From the NCBI GenBank assembly GCA_002329645.1, contig DCTS01000050.1:6679-36032 (forward strand): a DNA stretch of 29,354 bases. Reading direction: 5' to 3'. Below, piece after piece: positions 7,493 through 15,441 of the stretch (positions are counted from its first letter, which is position 1; each line of letters starts with the position of its first letter). Source of the DNA: Lachnoclostridium sp. UBA1434 (GTDB lineage: Bacteria; Bacillota; Clostridia; Lachnospirales; Lachnospiraceae). The notes under the pieces are model-generated. The model was not told the origin of the DNA. It searched no databases and was given only the letters and a program-made list of their open reading frames with translations. Position numbers and translations under genes: made by a program.

Positions 7493-9157
7493 ATGAAATT
7501 GACTGGATCTCAAATAATAATAGAGTGTCTGAAGGAGCAGGGAGTGGATACCGTATTCGGTTTTCCAGGCGGAACAATATTGAATGTTTATGATGAATTG
7601 TATAAGCACAGCAATGAAATCCGCCATATTCTTACTTCCCATGAGCAAGGCGCTGCCCATGCCGCAGACGGGTATGCAAGAGCTACCGGCAAGGTAGGAG
7701 TCTGCATGGCCACCTCCGGCCCGGGTGCAACCAATCTGGTTACAGGTATTGCAACAGCTTACATGGACAGTGTTCCCGTAGTTGCAATAACTGCTAATGT
7801 ATTTACCAGTCTTTTGGGTAAGGATTCCTTCCAGGAGATAGATATTGCAGGCATTACCATGCCGATAACGAAGCACAATTATATTATTAAGGATGTTAAC
7901 AAGCTTGCCCCGGCGATAAGGAATGCCTTCCGCATTGCCCGTTCGGGAAGACCGGGACCTGTTCTTGTGGATATCACCAAGGATGTTACTGCCGCAATCG
8001 GTGAATATGAGCCTGTCGAGCCGGTTTATAAAAACGGCAGGACACCGCATCCAAGCGACGAGGATATTGCTGTTGCAATCAGCATGATAGAAAAGTCCAA
8101 AAAGCCCTTTGTACTTGTAGGAGGCGGAGCGGTTATATCCGAAGCCGATAAGGAGCTGGCCGAGTTTGTAAGCAAGGTGGATGCGCCTGTTGCGGACACA
8201 TTGATGGGCAAGGGAGCATATGACGGAACTGCACCCAACTATACAGGAATGCTTGGAATGCACGGAACCAAGGCCTCTAATCTGGGCGTTACAGAATGCG
8301 ACCTTTTGATTGCAGTAGGCTCAAGGTTCTCCGATCGCGTAACAGGGAATGCCAAAAAGTTTGCCCGCAATGCCAAAATACTTCAGATTGATATTGACCC
8401 TGCGGAAATCAATAAAAATGTTTTTGCAACTGCAAATGTTATCGGGGACATAAAAGAAGCCCTCGGAAAGATTAACCTAAAGCTTAAACAGCAGGACCAC
8501 AAGGAATGGATGAGCCATATAATAGAGCTTAAGGAAAAGAATCCTTTAAAATACAGGCAGGATATCCTTACGGGGCCCTACATACTGGAGAAGCTTTATG
8601 AAGTCACCGGCGGGGATGCCATAATTACCACCGATGTGGGACAGCATCAGATGTGGTCGGCATTGTATTATAAGTTCACAAGGCCGCGAACCTTCCTGTC
8701 CTCGGGAGGCTTAGGCACAATGGGATACGGTCTAGGGGCCTGCATAGGAGCTAAGATCGGAGTTCCGGACAAGAAGGTTATTAATATTACCGGAGACGGC
8801 TGCTTCAGGATGAACATGAATGAGCTGGCAACGGCAACAAGATATGATGTTCCTATTATTGAAATAATATTTAACAACCATGTATTAGGAATGGTCAGAC
8901 AGTGGCAGACACTGTTCTATGATAAGAGATATTCCTATACCACCCTTAATGACAAGGTCGATTTTGTCAAGCTTGCGCAGGCAATGGGAGCCAGGGCATT
9001 CAGGATAACAAAAAAGGAAGAGGTAGAAGGCATACTTAAGGAGGCCTTAGCCCTTAACGAGCCCGTATTAATTGACTGTGTTATAGACTGTGACGAGAAG
9101 GTATGGCCCATGGTTGCTCCGGGAGCCGCAATAGAGGAAGTGTTCTCCGGAGAATAG
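7493..9157 (+). CDS. ilvB: Acetolactate synthase, large catalytic subunit
   Basis: This thiamine-diphosphate enzyme condenses two pyruvates to acetolactate, or pyruvate with 2-ketobutyrate to acetohydroxybutyrate, the first common step of branched-chain amino acid synthesis. The 554 residues include the catalytic glutamate E51 in SHEQGAAHAADGYARATGK, and the ThDP/Mg motif from G434-D435-G436 to N461-N462. FAD-type middle-domain residues (GSRFSDRVTGN) favour the anabolic AHAS form over the catabolic AlsS type. GGAGGT precedes the ATG. The regulatory subunit gene ilvN is not downstream, which is unusual, so it must lie elsewhere or be missing. The next gene, serC, has its own promoter. Confidence 0.93.
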   Translation: MKLTGSQIIIECLKEQGVDTVFGFPGGTILNVYDELYKHSNEIRHILTSHEQGAAHAADGYARATGKVGVCMATSGPGATNLVTGIATAYMDSVPVVAITANVFTSLLGKDSFQEIDIAGITMPITKHNYIIKDVNKLAPAIRNAFRIARSGRPGPVLVDITKDVTAAIGEYEPVEPVYKNGRTPHPSDEDIAVAISMIEKSKKPFVLVGGGAVISEADKELAEFVSKVDAPVADTLMGKGAYDGTAPNYTGMLGMHGTKASNLGVTECDLLIAVGSRFSDRVTGNAKKFARNAKILQIDIDPAEINKNVFATANVIGDIKEALGKINLKLKQQDHKEWMSHIIELKEKNPLKYRQDILTGPYILEKLYEVTGGDAIITTDVGQHQMWSALYYKFTRPRTFLSSGGLGTMGYGLGACIGAKIGVPDKKVINITGDGCFRMNMNELATATRYDVPIIEIIFNNHVLGMVRQWQTLFYDKRYSYTTLNDKVDFVKLAQAMGARAFRITKKEEVEGILKEALALNEPVLIDCVIDCDEKVWPMVAPGAAIEEVFSGE

Positions 9158-9204
9158 TTTCAATGGCTTTATTATCAGGCGGTTTAATACCTAATAAAAG
9201 GGTA

Positions 9205-9233
9205 TTGACAGAAAAATAACAAAGTTTTATAAT
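9205..9233 (+). promoter_or_regulatory. perfect consensus sigma-A promoter of serCA
   Basis: TTGACA (9205-9210) and TATAAT (9228-9233) are separated by exactly 17 bases, the full vegetative consensus. Such a strong core usually needs a repressor or serves very high expression. An inverted repeat AATACC (9186-9191)/GGTATT (9201-9206) overlaps the -35 edge and is a candidate operator. The leader from about 9240 to serC is about 70 bases. Confidence 0.85.
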
Positions 9234-9309
9234 GAGAACAACACTTTACCATACTAAAGCAGCATGCCAAAAAACTAAATTTTGTAAGGATCCAAGGGAG
9301 GATGATTTG

Positions 9310-10395
9310 ATGGGAAGAATTTATAACTTTTCGGCAGGACCGGCAATGCTTCCGGTAGAGGTATTGCAGGAGGCAGCAGATGAAATGCTGGATTACAGAG
9401 GGACCGGAATGTCCGTTATGGAGATGAGTCACAGATCCAAGGCCTTCGAGTCAATTATTCAGGAGGCGGAAGCAGACTTAAGGGAGCTTATGAGCATACC
9501 TGATAATTATAAGGTGCTTTTCCTCCAGGGCGGGGCATCACAGCAGTTTGCCGCAATACCCATGAACCTTATGAAAAACAAGGTTGCCGATTATATTATC
9601 ACCGGACAGTGGGCAAAGAAGGCATATCAGGAGGCTTGTATTTACGGAAAGGCCAATATAATTGCTTCATCAGCAGACAAGACATTTTCATATATACCCG
9701 ACTGCTCGGATCTGCCGGTATCCAGTGACGCAGATTATGTGTACATATGCGAAAACAACACCATCTACGGAACCAAGTATAAGAAGCTTCCCGATACGAA
9801 GGGGAAGACACTTGTTGCCGATGTATCCTCCTGTTTTTTGTCTGAACCCGTTGATGTAACCAGGTATGGTGTTATATATGGCGGAGTGCAGAAGAATATC
9901 GGACCGGCAGGCGTGGTCATAGTGATAATCCGTGAGGATCTCATTACTGAGGATACGCTCCCCGGTACGCCTACCATGATGAAATATAAGATACATGCAG
10001 ATAATGCATCCCTTTACAATACCCCTCCTGCTTACGGCATATACATTTGCGGGAAGGTGTTCAAATGGATTAAGAATCTGGGCGGCCTGGAGGCAATGAA
10101 GGTAAGAAACGAGAAGAAGGCTGCGATTCTTTATGATTTCCTTGACCAGAGCAAATTGTTCAAGGGCACCGTTGTAAAGGAAGACCGTTCATTGATGAAT
10201 GTTCCTTTTGTAACCGGCAGTGAGGAGCTGGATGCAAAATTCATAAAGGAAGCCAAGGCAGCAGGCTTTGAGAACCTGAAAGGCCACAGAACCGTCGGCG
10301 GAATGCGGGCCAGCATCTACAATGCAATGCCCATCGAGGGCGTTGAGAAGCTTGTTGAGTTCATGAAGCAATTTGAAGCCGAGAATACAAAATAA
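9310..10395 (+). CDS. serC: Phosphoserine aminotransferase
   Basis: This PLP enzyme converts 3-phosphohydroxypyruvate and glutamate to phosphoserine, the second step of serine synthesis. The 361 residues start with the family signature YNFSAGPAMLP. The PLP lysine is K195 in the stretch YGGVQKNIGPAG, and GGASQQFAAIPMNL at 74-87 contributes to cofactor phosphate binding. The ATG at 9310 has AAGGGAGG at 9294-9301. An in-frame reading from 9232 would begin inside the promoter -10 box and is rejected. serA follows after 26 bases, so the first two serine enzymes are made from one transcript. A phosphoserine phosphatase (serB) is not in the window. Confidence 0.95.
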   Translation: MGRIYNFSAGPAMLPVEVLQEAADEMLDYRGTGMSVMEMSHRSKAFESIIQEAEADLRELMSIPDNYKVLFLQGGASQQFAAIPMNLMKNKVADYIITGQWAKKAYQEACIYGKANIIASSADKTFSYIPDCSDLPVSSDADYVYICENNTIYGTKYKKLPDTKGKTLVADVSSCFLSEPVDVTRYGVIYGGVQKNIGPAGVVIVIIREDLITEDTLPGTPTMMKYKIHADNASLYNTPPAYGIYICGKVFKWIKNLGGLEAMKVRNEKKAAILYDFLDQSKLFKGTVVKEDRSLMNVPFVTGSEELDAKFIKEAKAAGFENLKGHRTVGGMRASIYNAMPIEGVEKLVEFMKQFEAENTK

Positions 10396-10421
10396 CCAGG
10401 AATTCGGAAGGAGATCTTGAT

Positions 10422-11600
10422 ATGAAATATGCTTGCCTTAATCCCATCGCAAAGGTAGGACTTGATTTTTTCACAGAAGGCTTCGAGAAGACCGACAATG
10501 TTGACGAGGCTGATGTAATACTTGTAAGAAGCGCTGTAATGCATGAAATGACCTTCGGCAGGAATCTGAAGGCAATAGCCCGGGCAGGCGCCGGCGTTAA
10601 TAACATACCGCTGGAGAAATGCGCGGAGCAGGGCATTGTGGTATTCAATACACCCGGCGCCAATGCCAACGGCGTCAAGGAGCTTGTTATAGCAGGCCTT
10701 ATCATGGCATCCAGGGATATTATCGGCGGTGTTAACTGGGTGCAGACAATAAAGAACGAGGCAGGCGTTGCAAAGCTTGTGGAAAAGGGCAAAAAGCCCT
10801 TTGCCGGCAGCGAGATCCAGGGCAAGAAGCTTGGTGTAATCGGTCTCGGAGCAATCGGCGTACTGGTGGCCAATGCCGCTAATCGCCTGGGGATGCAGGT
10901 ATACGGATGTGATCCGTTTATATCTGTGGACAGCGCATGGAATTTATCCAGGGATGTCATTCATGTTAAGACCAGGGAAGAAATATTTGCCGAATGTGAT
11001 TATATAACCGTTCACACACCCCTTGTAGAGGATGAGAACCCCGATGTCAACACCAGGGAAATGATTAATAAGGATGCCCTGTCAAAAATGAAGGATGGCG
11101 TAATCATCCTCAATTTTGCACGGGATCTGCTGGTTAATGATGATGATATGGAGGAAGCGTTAAAATCCGGCAAGGTGGCAAAGTATGTAACAGACTTCCC
11201 CAATGACAAGACTGCTAAGATGGAGGGAGTTCTTGCAATTCCCCATCTGGGCGCTTCCACCGAGGAATCGGAGGACAACTGTGCTGTCATGGCAGTGAAG
11301 CAATTAGTCGACTATATAGAGAACGGCAATATTAAAAACTCCGTCAATTATCCGAACTGCGACGCAGGAGTCTGCAAGACCTCAGGGCGTATCGCAATCC
11401 ACCACAAAAATATTCCGAATATGCTTACACAGTTTACCGGAGTAATCTCGGCGGTGAACGTAAACATCTCGGAAATGGTGAACAGAAGCAAGGGTGAATA
11501 TGCCTACACCGTACTGGATGTAGAGGCATCGGATAACACCGAGGTGGCAAAAAGACTTGAGGCTATTAACGGCGTACTGAAGGTTAGAATTGTAAAATAA
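10422..11600 (+). CDS. serA: D-3-phosphoglycerate dehydrogenase with ACT domain
   Basis: This enzyme oxidises 3-phosphoglycerate to 3-phosphohydroxypyruvate with NAD, the committed step of serine synthesis. Its 392 residues make a short form: substrate domain, NAD Rossmann domain (GVIGLGAIG at 138-146, with D164 as the adenosine-binding acid), and a C-terminal ACT domain from about residue 320, which usually senses serine. Catalytic R234 (NFARD) and H275 (PHLGAST) are visible. The usual LDVF..EP stretch is replaced by VTDFPND at 256-262, as in a recognised short SerA subgroup. AAGGAGA lies upstream of the ATG. It is the last gene before a 274-base gap, so serC-serA form the core operon. Confidence 0.94.
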   Translation: MKYACLNPIAKVGLDFFTEGFEKTDNVDEADVILVRSAVMHEMTFGRNLKAIARAGAGVNNIPLEKCAEQGIVVFNTPGANANGVKELVIAGLIMASRDIIGGVNWVQTIKNEAGVAKLVEKGKKPFAGSEIQGKKLGVIGLGAIGVLVANAANRLGMQVYGCDPFISVDSAWNLSRDVIHVKTREEIFAECDYITVHTPLVEDENPDVNTREMINKDALSKMKDGVIILNFARDLLVNDDDMEEALKSGKVAKYVTDFPNDKTAKMEGVLAIPHLGASTEESEDNCAVMAVKQLVDYIENGNIKNSVNYPNCDAGVCKTSGRIAIHHKNIPNMLTQFTGVISAVNVNISEMVNRSKGEYAYTVLDVEASDNTEVAKRLEAINGVLKVRIVK

Positions 11601-11655
11601 TTTATAAATAATTAGTAGAAGATTGGGCTTTTGCAAAATCAAATTACTATAATCA

Positions 11656-11719
11656 AGGAAAGGGCGACAGCTTCCCTCACACACAATAAGTGCATTACGG
11701 GGAGCAATTGCCCTTTCCT
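11656..11719. other. two-stem structured element between serA and MCP gene
   Basis: AGGAAAGGGC (11656-11665) pairs perfectly with GCCCTTTCCT (11710-11719). Inside it GCTTCCC (11670-11676) pairs with GGGGAGC (11699-11705) allowing one wobble, leaving a 22-base apical loop with CAC/GTG. There is no T-tract after it, so it is weak as a terminator. It could be a structured 3' or 5' RNA element. It does not resemble the c-di-GMP riboswitch often found before chemoreceptors. Confidence 0.45.
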
Positions 11720-11874
11720 GATATTATATCTGATATTAGTCAACATCCCCATCTTCTGCCTTATTTGCTCTTGCAAAAAAAAGTATAATAGTTTAGAATT
11801 TAATAAGTATTACAATACTTTTCTGATGAGGCCTGCTCGGATTATTTATTGTATGGATAAGGGAGGAAAATGGT

Positions 11875-13353
11875 ATGCAGGAGGGGTATAATTATAGAAA
11901 AGCCGACAAGGCGAATTTATTTGCAATATCATTCGGTATATTATTACTTTTAGTTCTGCTTGCGATAACAAGGGGTCTGGTAGAAAGCTTAACACCTATT
12001 ATTCTGGGGTTTTCAACAATTGCATTAGCGGTAGTAACCTACTTTCTTCCAATAAAACCGTATATCAGGGGTATGATTTATCCGATACTGACAAGCTTGG
12101 CGTCCATAGGGTTGTTTATTGCGGATGGATTTAATATTAACAAGCATTACATCCTTCTTGCATCAATCGGTATGGTCGCTTTGTATTTTAAGAAGGAGCT
12201 GGTCCTTCTTCATGGATTGATTGTAACTGTTGAAATAGCGGTAATGTATATATTTGCCCGGGATAATTTTCTTGCACAGGATGCAAATGTCAAGGGCTTG
12301 GTTACTGTAATTGCAATGGTTTTCGGTAACCTGATGTTTATGTACTGTGTTATAAAGTGGGGCAATGACCTGGTTAAAAAGGCAATAATGAAGGAAGAGG
12401 AATCTGTAAGCATAATCAAGCAGCTTAACGAAACCCTGACAACAATTAAGGATGGCGCAAAAACCATAGACGGCAATGTAAGCGATATGAACGCAATGAT
12501 GCAGAACATCGGTGAATCGAGCAAGGCAATCCTGGAATCCGTACAGCAGATATCTGCAGCAATACAGGAGGAAGCCTCAAGTGTCAATTTGATTAACAAC
12601 TCTATGGCTAATTCAATGGAGATGGTCAACAGTACCGTGGAAATCTCCAGAAGCGTTTTGAATAAGTCCAATGATATGAGCTTAAAGGTAGAGGATGGCT
12701 GGGAGAAGGTCAACAGTGTGACAGATAGCATGGGGATCGTAAAATCAGCTATCAGTCTTACCGCCGGAACAGTTAAGGAGCTTATAGAAAGTCTTGGCGA
12801 AATAACCCGGCTGCTCAGCGGGATCAAGGAAATTGCCGGACAGACCAATCTTTTGGCCCTTAATGCATCCATTGAATCGGCACGTGCGGGTGAGCATGGC
12901 AAGGGCTTTGCCGTAGTTGCGGAGCAGATAAGAAAGCTTTCGGAACAGAGCAGGGACATTATTGCAGACATTAACAAGGTAACGGAGGATATAGCCGAGA
13001 AATCAATGGTGGCTTCCGTCAAGTCTGCCGAAGGCGAAGAAGCTGCCAATGAGGGCATGACCGTTATCAGCGGCATCAGGGATTATTTCGGTGAGCTTAA
13101 GGATTTCTACAAGGATATTAACAGCGAAATGCAAAACAGCGTCAGGGATATAGAGACAACTGCCGGTTTATTTACGGAGATTCAGGAGCAGCTTATGAAT
13201 GTGGCAAGCATATCTGAGGAGAACTCCGCCTCCACCCAGGAGATACTTTCATATATTGAGAGCGAGAATTCACAGATTGTCAATATGAAGGATACTACGG
13301 CAGAGCTTGGCAAGTTAAGCGGGACATTAAAGGATTTGGCATATGGAGGATGA
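11875..13353 (+). CDS. Methyl-accepting chemotaxis protein, multi-TM, no extracellular sensor
   Basis: This 492-residue chemoreceptor passes signals to CheA/CheW. Instead of the usual two segments around an external ligand domain, the N-terminus has about six membrane segments (15-32, 42-60, 67-83, 91-104, 108-127 and 143-161) with only short loops. It may therefore sense membrane state, energy or an internal partner. There is no clear HAMP domain. The cytoplasmic coiled coil runs from about 170 to the end. The highly conserved hairpin tip lies at 318-352 (EIAGQTNLLALNAS... GKGFAVVAEQIRKL), and flanking E/Q pairs are plausible methylation sites. GGGAGG at 11861-11866 selects the ATG at 11875. 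A -10-like TATAAT is at 11784-11789. The DUF1015 gene begins 4 bases after the stop, so the two are translationally linked. No other chemotaxis gene is in the window. Confidence 0.92.
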   Translation: MQEGYNYRKADKANLFAISFGILLLLVLLAITRGLVESLTPIILGFSTIALAVVTYFLPIKPYIRGMIYPILTSLASIGLFIADGFNINKHYILLASIGMVALYFKKELVLLHGLIVTVEIAVMYIFARDNFLAQDANVKGLVTVIAMVFGNLMFMYCVIKWGNDLVKKAIMKEEESVSIIKQLNETLTTIKDGAKTIDGNVSDMNAMMQNIGESSKAILESVQQISAAIQEEASSVNLINNSMANSMEMVNSTVEISRSVLNKSNDMSLKVEDGWEKVNSVTDSMGIVKSAISLTAGTVKELIESLGEITRLLSGIKEIAGQTNLLALNASIESARAGEHGKGFAVVAEQIRKLSEQSRDIIADINKVTEDIAEKSMVASVKSAEGEEAANEGMTVISGIRDYFGELKDFYKDINSEMQNSVRDIETTAGLFTEIQEQLMNVASISEENSASTQEILSYIESENSQIVNMKDTTAELGKLSGTLKDLAYGG

Positions 13354-13357
13354 CTAA

Positions 13358-14596
13358 ATGGCGACAGTAAGACCATTCAGGTGTATCAGGCCTGAAGAAA
13401 GCGTGGCTTCCCGGGTTGCTGCATTGCCCTATGATGTATACAGCAGCAGTGAAGCCAGGCAGGAGGTTTTAAGAGAGCCCCTGTCCTTTTTAAGGGTTGA
13501 CAGGGCTGAGACTCAATTTACGGATGATGTGGATACATATGATCCAAGGGTATACAGTAAGGCTAAGGATTTGCTTTCGGACATGATAAGGGACGGCATC
13601 CTGATATCCGATGAAGAGGAATGCTATTATATATATGAGCTGACTATGGATAAGCGTTCCCAGACAGGTCTGGTTGCCTGTGCATCTATTGACGATTATC
13701 TTAAGGGCATCATAAAGAAGCATGAAAACACCAGAGAGGACAAGGAGCTTGACAGGATAAAGCATGTGGATATATGCGGCGCCCAGACGGGGCCCATATT
13801 CCTTGCATACCGCTCCAGGCAGAGCATAAAGGCTGTTTTGGATAGGGCCAAAAAGGAAACGCCCCTTTATGATTTTACGGCAAATGACGGTATAAGGCAT
13901 CGTGTATGGAAAATTAACGGCAGCAGTGTAATCTGTGAGCTTAAGGAAGAGTTTTCTAAGGTGGACAGTATATATATTGCGGACGGGCATCACAGGGCTG
14001 CTTCGGCAGTCAAGGTTGGCTTGAAGAGAAGGCAGGACAATCCGGATTATACCGGCAATGAAGAGTTCAATTATTTCCTGTCGGTGCTGTTTGCCCATGA
14101 GGAGCTTATGATTATGCCTTATAACAGGGCGGTAAGGGACTTAAACGGCCTTTCATCAAGGGAATTCATAGATAGAATCAGGGAAAGCTTTGAGGTGCAC
14201 CTGGCAGGCAATAAGCCCTACAAGCCCGAAGAAAAGGCATCCTTCGGAATGTATTTGGACGGATGCTGGTATGTATTAAGAGCTAAAAAGCATTTGACAG
14301 ATATTTCGGATCCCGTAAAGAGACTGGATGTATCCCTGCTGCAGGATTACCTGCTTAAGCCCGTATTGGGAATCGAGGATCCTCGCACCGACAAAAGAAT
14401 CGACTTCATCGGAGGAATAAGAGGCCTGGCAGAACTGGAAAGACGGGTATGCACTGATATGAGCGTTGCATTTTCGATGTATCCGACCTCCATAACGGAG
14501 CTGTTTGCTGTTTCGGATGCAGGAATGCTCATGCCTCCCAAGTCAACATGGTTTGAGCCCAAGTTAAGAAGCGGATTGTTTATCCATGCAATCTGA
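13358..14596 (+). CDS. DUF1015 family protein
   Basis: This 412-residue soluble protein belongs to DUF1015, shown by the N-terminal RPFRCIRPEE, the AALPYDVYSSSEA stretch, and the signature ADGHHRAAS with D209-G210-H211-H212-R213. The biochemical role is not established. In many clostridia the gene sits directly beside serC and serA, which suggests a function tied to serine or phosphoserine metabolism (context inference). Here the receptor gene lies between them. The ribosome site TGGAGGA (13344-13350) is inside the end of the receptor gene and the ATG lies 4 bases after its stop, so translation is coupled. The conserved His-rich DGHHR motif hints at nucleotide or metal chemistry, but that is unproven. 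Confidence 0.88.
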   Translation: MATVRPFRCIRPEESVASRVAALPYDVYSSSEARQEVLREPLSFLRVDRAETQFTDDVDTYDPRVYSKAKDLLSDMIRDGILISDEEECYYIYELTMDKRSQTGLVACASIDDYLKGIIKKHENTREDKELDRIKHVDICGAQTGPIFLAYRSRQSIKAVLDRAKKETPLYDFTANDGIRHRVWKINGSSVICELKEEFSKVDSIYIADGHHRAASAVKVGLKRRQDNPDYTGNEEFNYFLSVLFAHEELMIMPYNRAVRDLNGLSSREFIDRIRESFEVHLAGNKPYKPEEKASFGMYLDGCWYVLRAKKHLTDISDPVKRLDVSLLQDYLLKPVLGIEDPRTDKRIDFIGGIRGLAELERRVCTDMSVAFSMYPTSITELFAVSDAGMLMPPKSTWFEPKLRSGLFIHAI

Positions 14597-14604
14597 GAGA
14601 TTGC

Positions 14605-14633
14605 TTGTTTTTAATCATTTTGCAGGTTATAAT
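14605..14633 (+). promoter_or_regulatory. candidate promoter of the rubrerythrin gene
   Basis: TATAAT at 14628-14633 is a perfect -10 box; TTGTTT at 14605-14610 lies at the ideal 17-base distance but matches the -35 consensus only in its first half. It overlies the short gap after DUF1015 and starts just past that gene's stop. No PerR-like operator was recognised. Confidence 0.55.
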
Positions 14634-14660
14634 TAATTATCATACATAGGAGGTAAGATT

Positions 14661-15254
14661 ATGGCTAATTTAAGAGGAACTAAAACACTTGAAAATCTTA
14701 TGAAATCATTTGCGGGCGAATCCCAGGCCAGGATGAGGTATACATACTTTGCATCCGTTGCAGGCAAAGAGGGTTATAAGCAAATTCAGAATATCTTTAT
14801 GGAAACCGCAGAGAATGAGAAGGAGCATGCCAAGGTATTCATGAAGCTTGCGCTTGAAGGCCTTGACGGCGAGAATCCTGCTCCTGTGGAGATTAATGCA
14901 ACCTATCCGTTTGCTTATGGCGACACAGTTGCCAATTTAAGATCTGCAGCCGCAGGTGAGCATGAGGAAGCTGAGACAGACTACCCTGCATTTGCAAAGG
15001 TTGCAAGGGAGGAAGGCTTCCCTGAAATAGCTGCCAGGTTCATGCTGATAGCCGGCGTGGAAAGGCATCATGAAGCAAGATATCGCAAGCTCCTTGAGAA
15101 TATCGAAAACGGCACTGTTTTCAAGAAGGACGGCAAGGTATTCTGGAAATGCCTTAACTGCGGATATGTGCATGAAGGAGATGCAGCGCCTGTTGAATGT
15201 CCGGCATGCAAGCACCCGCAAGCTTACTTCCAGCTGCTGGATGACTGCTTTTGA
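14661..15254 (+). CDS. Rubrerythrin
   Basis: This is a non-haem di-iron peroxidase that protects anaerobes by reducing hydrogen peroxide to water. The 197 residues form an N-terminal four-helix ferritin-like domain with iron ligands E20, E53, H56, E100/E104, E134 and H137 in the ExxH arrangement, and a C-terminal rubredoxin-like domain with C164-x2-C167 and C180-x2-C183 that passes electrons to the di-iron site. The length matches classical rubrerythrins. AGGAGGT seven bases before the ATG and a private promoter and terminator indicate a single, strongly translated gene. The cytoplasmic electron donor (rubredoxin or an NADH oxidoreductase) is not in the window. Confidence 0.96.
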   Translation: MANLRGTKTLENLMKSFAGESQARMRYTYFASVAGKEGYKQIQNIFMETAENEKEHAKVFMKLALEGLDGENPAPVEINATYPFAYGDTVANLRSAAAGEHEEAETDYPAFAKVAREEGFPEIAARFMLIAGVERHHEARYRKLLENIENGTVFKKDGKVFWKCLNCGYVHEGDAAPVECPACKHPQAYFQLLDDCF

Positions 15255-15282
15255 TTAAATATATGAAACAGCAAGATGATAA

Positions 15283-15334
15283 AGGGTATACCCTAGTGAT
15301 AAACCCTAAGGGTAGACTCTAAAGGGGACACCCC
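15283..15334. repeat. three consecutive GGG/CCC palindromes after rubrerythrin
   Basis: AGGGTATACCCT (15283-15294), ACCCTAAGGGT (15303-15313) and GGGGACACCCC (15324-15334) are three small palindromes in a row, followed directly by the terminator hairpin. They share the same GGGT/ACCC words, so they may derive from one another or offer alternative pairings with the terminator stem. Confidence 0.5.
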
Positions 15335-15336
15335 AG

Positions 15337-15375
15337 GGGCAGACCCTTTAGGGTCTGCCCTTTAGCCTCTTTTTA
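15337..15375 (+). terminator. rho-independent terminator of rubrerythrin
   Basis: GGGCAGACCC (15337-15346) and GGGTCTGCCC (15351-15360) form a perfect ten-base GC-rich stem with a TTTA tetraloop, followed by TTTAGCCTCTTTTT. It separates the rubrerythrin gene from the DUF624 gene. Confidence 0.9.
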
Positions 15376-15441
15376 ACATTTTACTTTAAAATAGGGACAG
15401 GCTGTGGTAAAATATATGGAAAACTGACGAGGGAGAAAATC

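Noticed and set aside
10361..10960. 199-residue minus-strand open frame opposite serA
   Set aside because: It is a shadow of serA with no motif or ribosome site.
11656..11719. c-di-GMP riboswitch before the chemoreceptor
   Set aside because: The expected GEMM core words and tetraloop arrangement are not visible.
12210..13076. 288-residue minus-strand open frame opposite the chemoreceptor
   Set aside because: It is Ser/Leu/Ile-rich shadow translation of a coiled-coil gene with no ribosome site; the plus-strand receptor explains the region fully.
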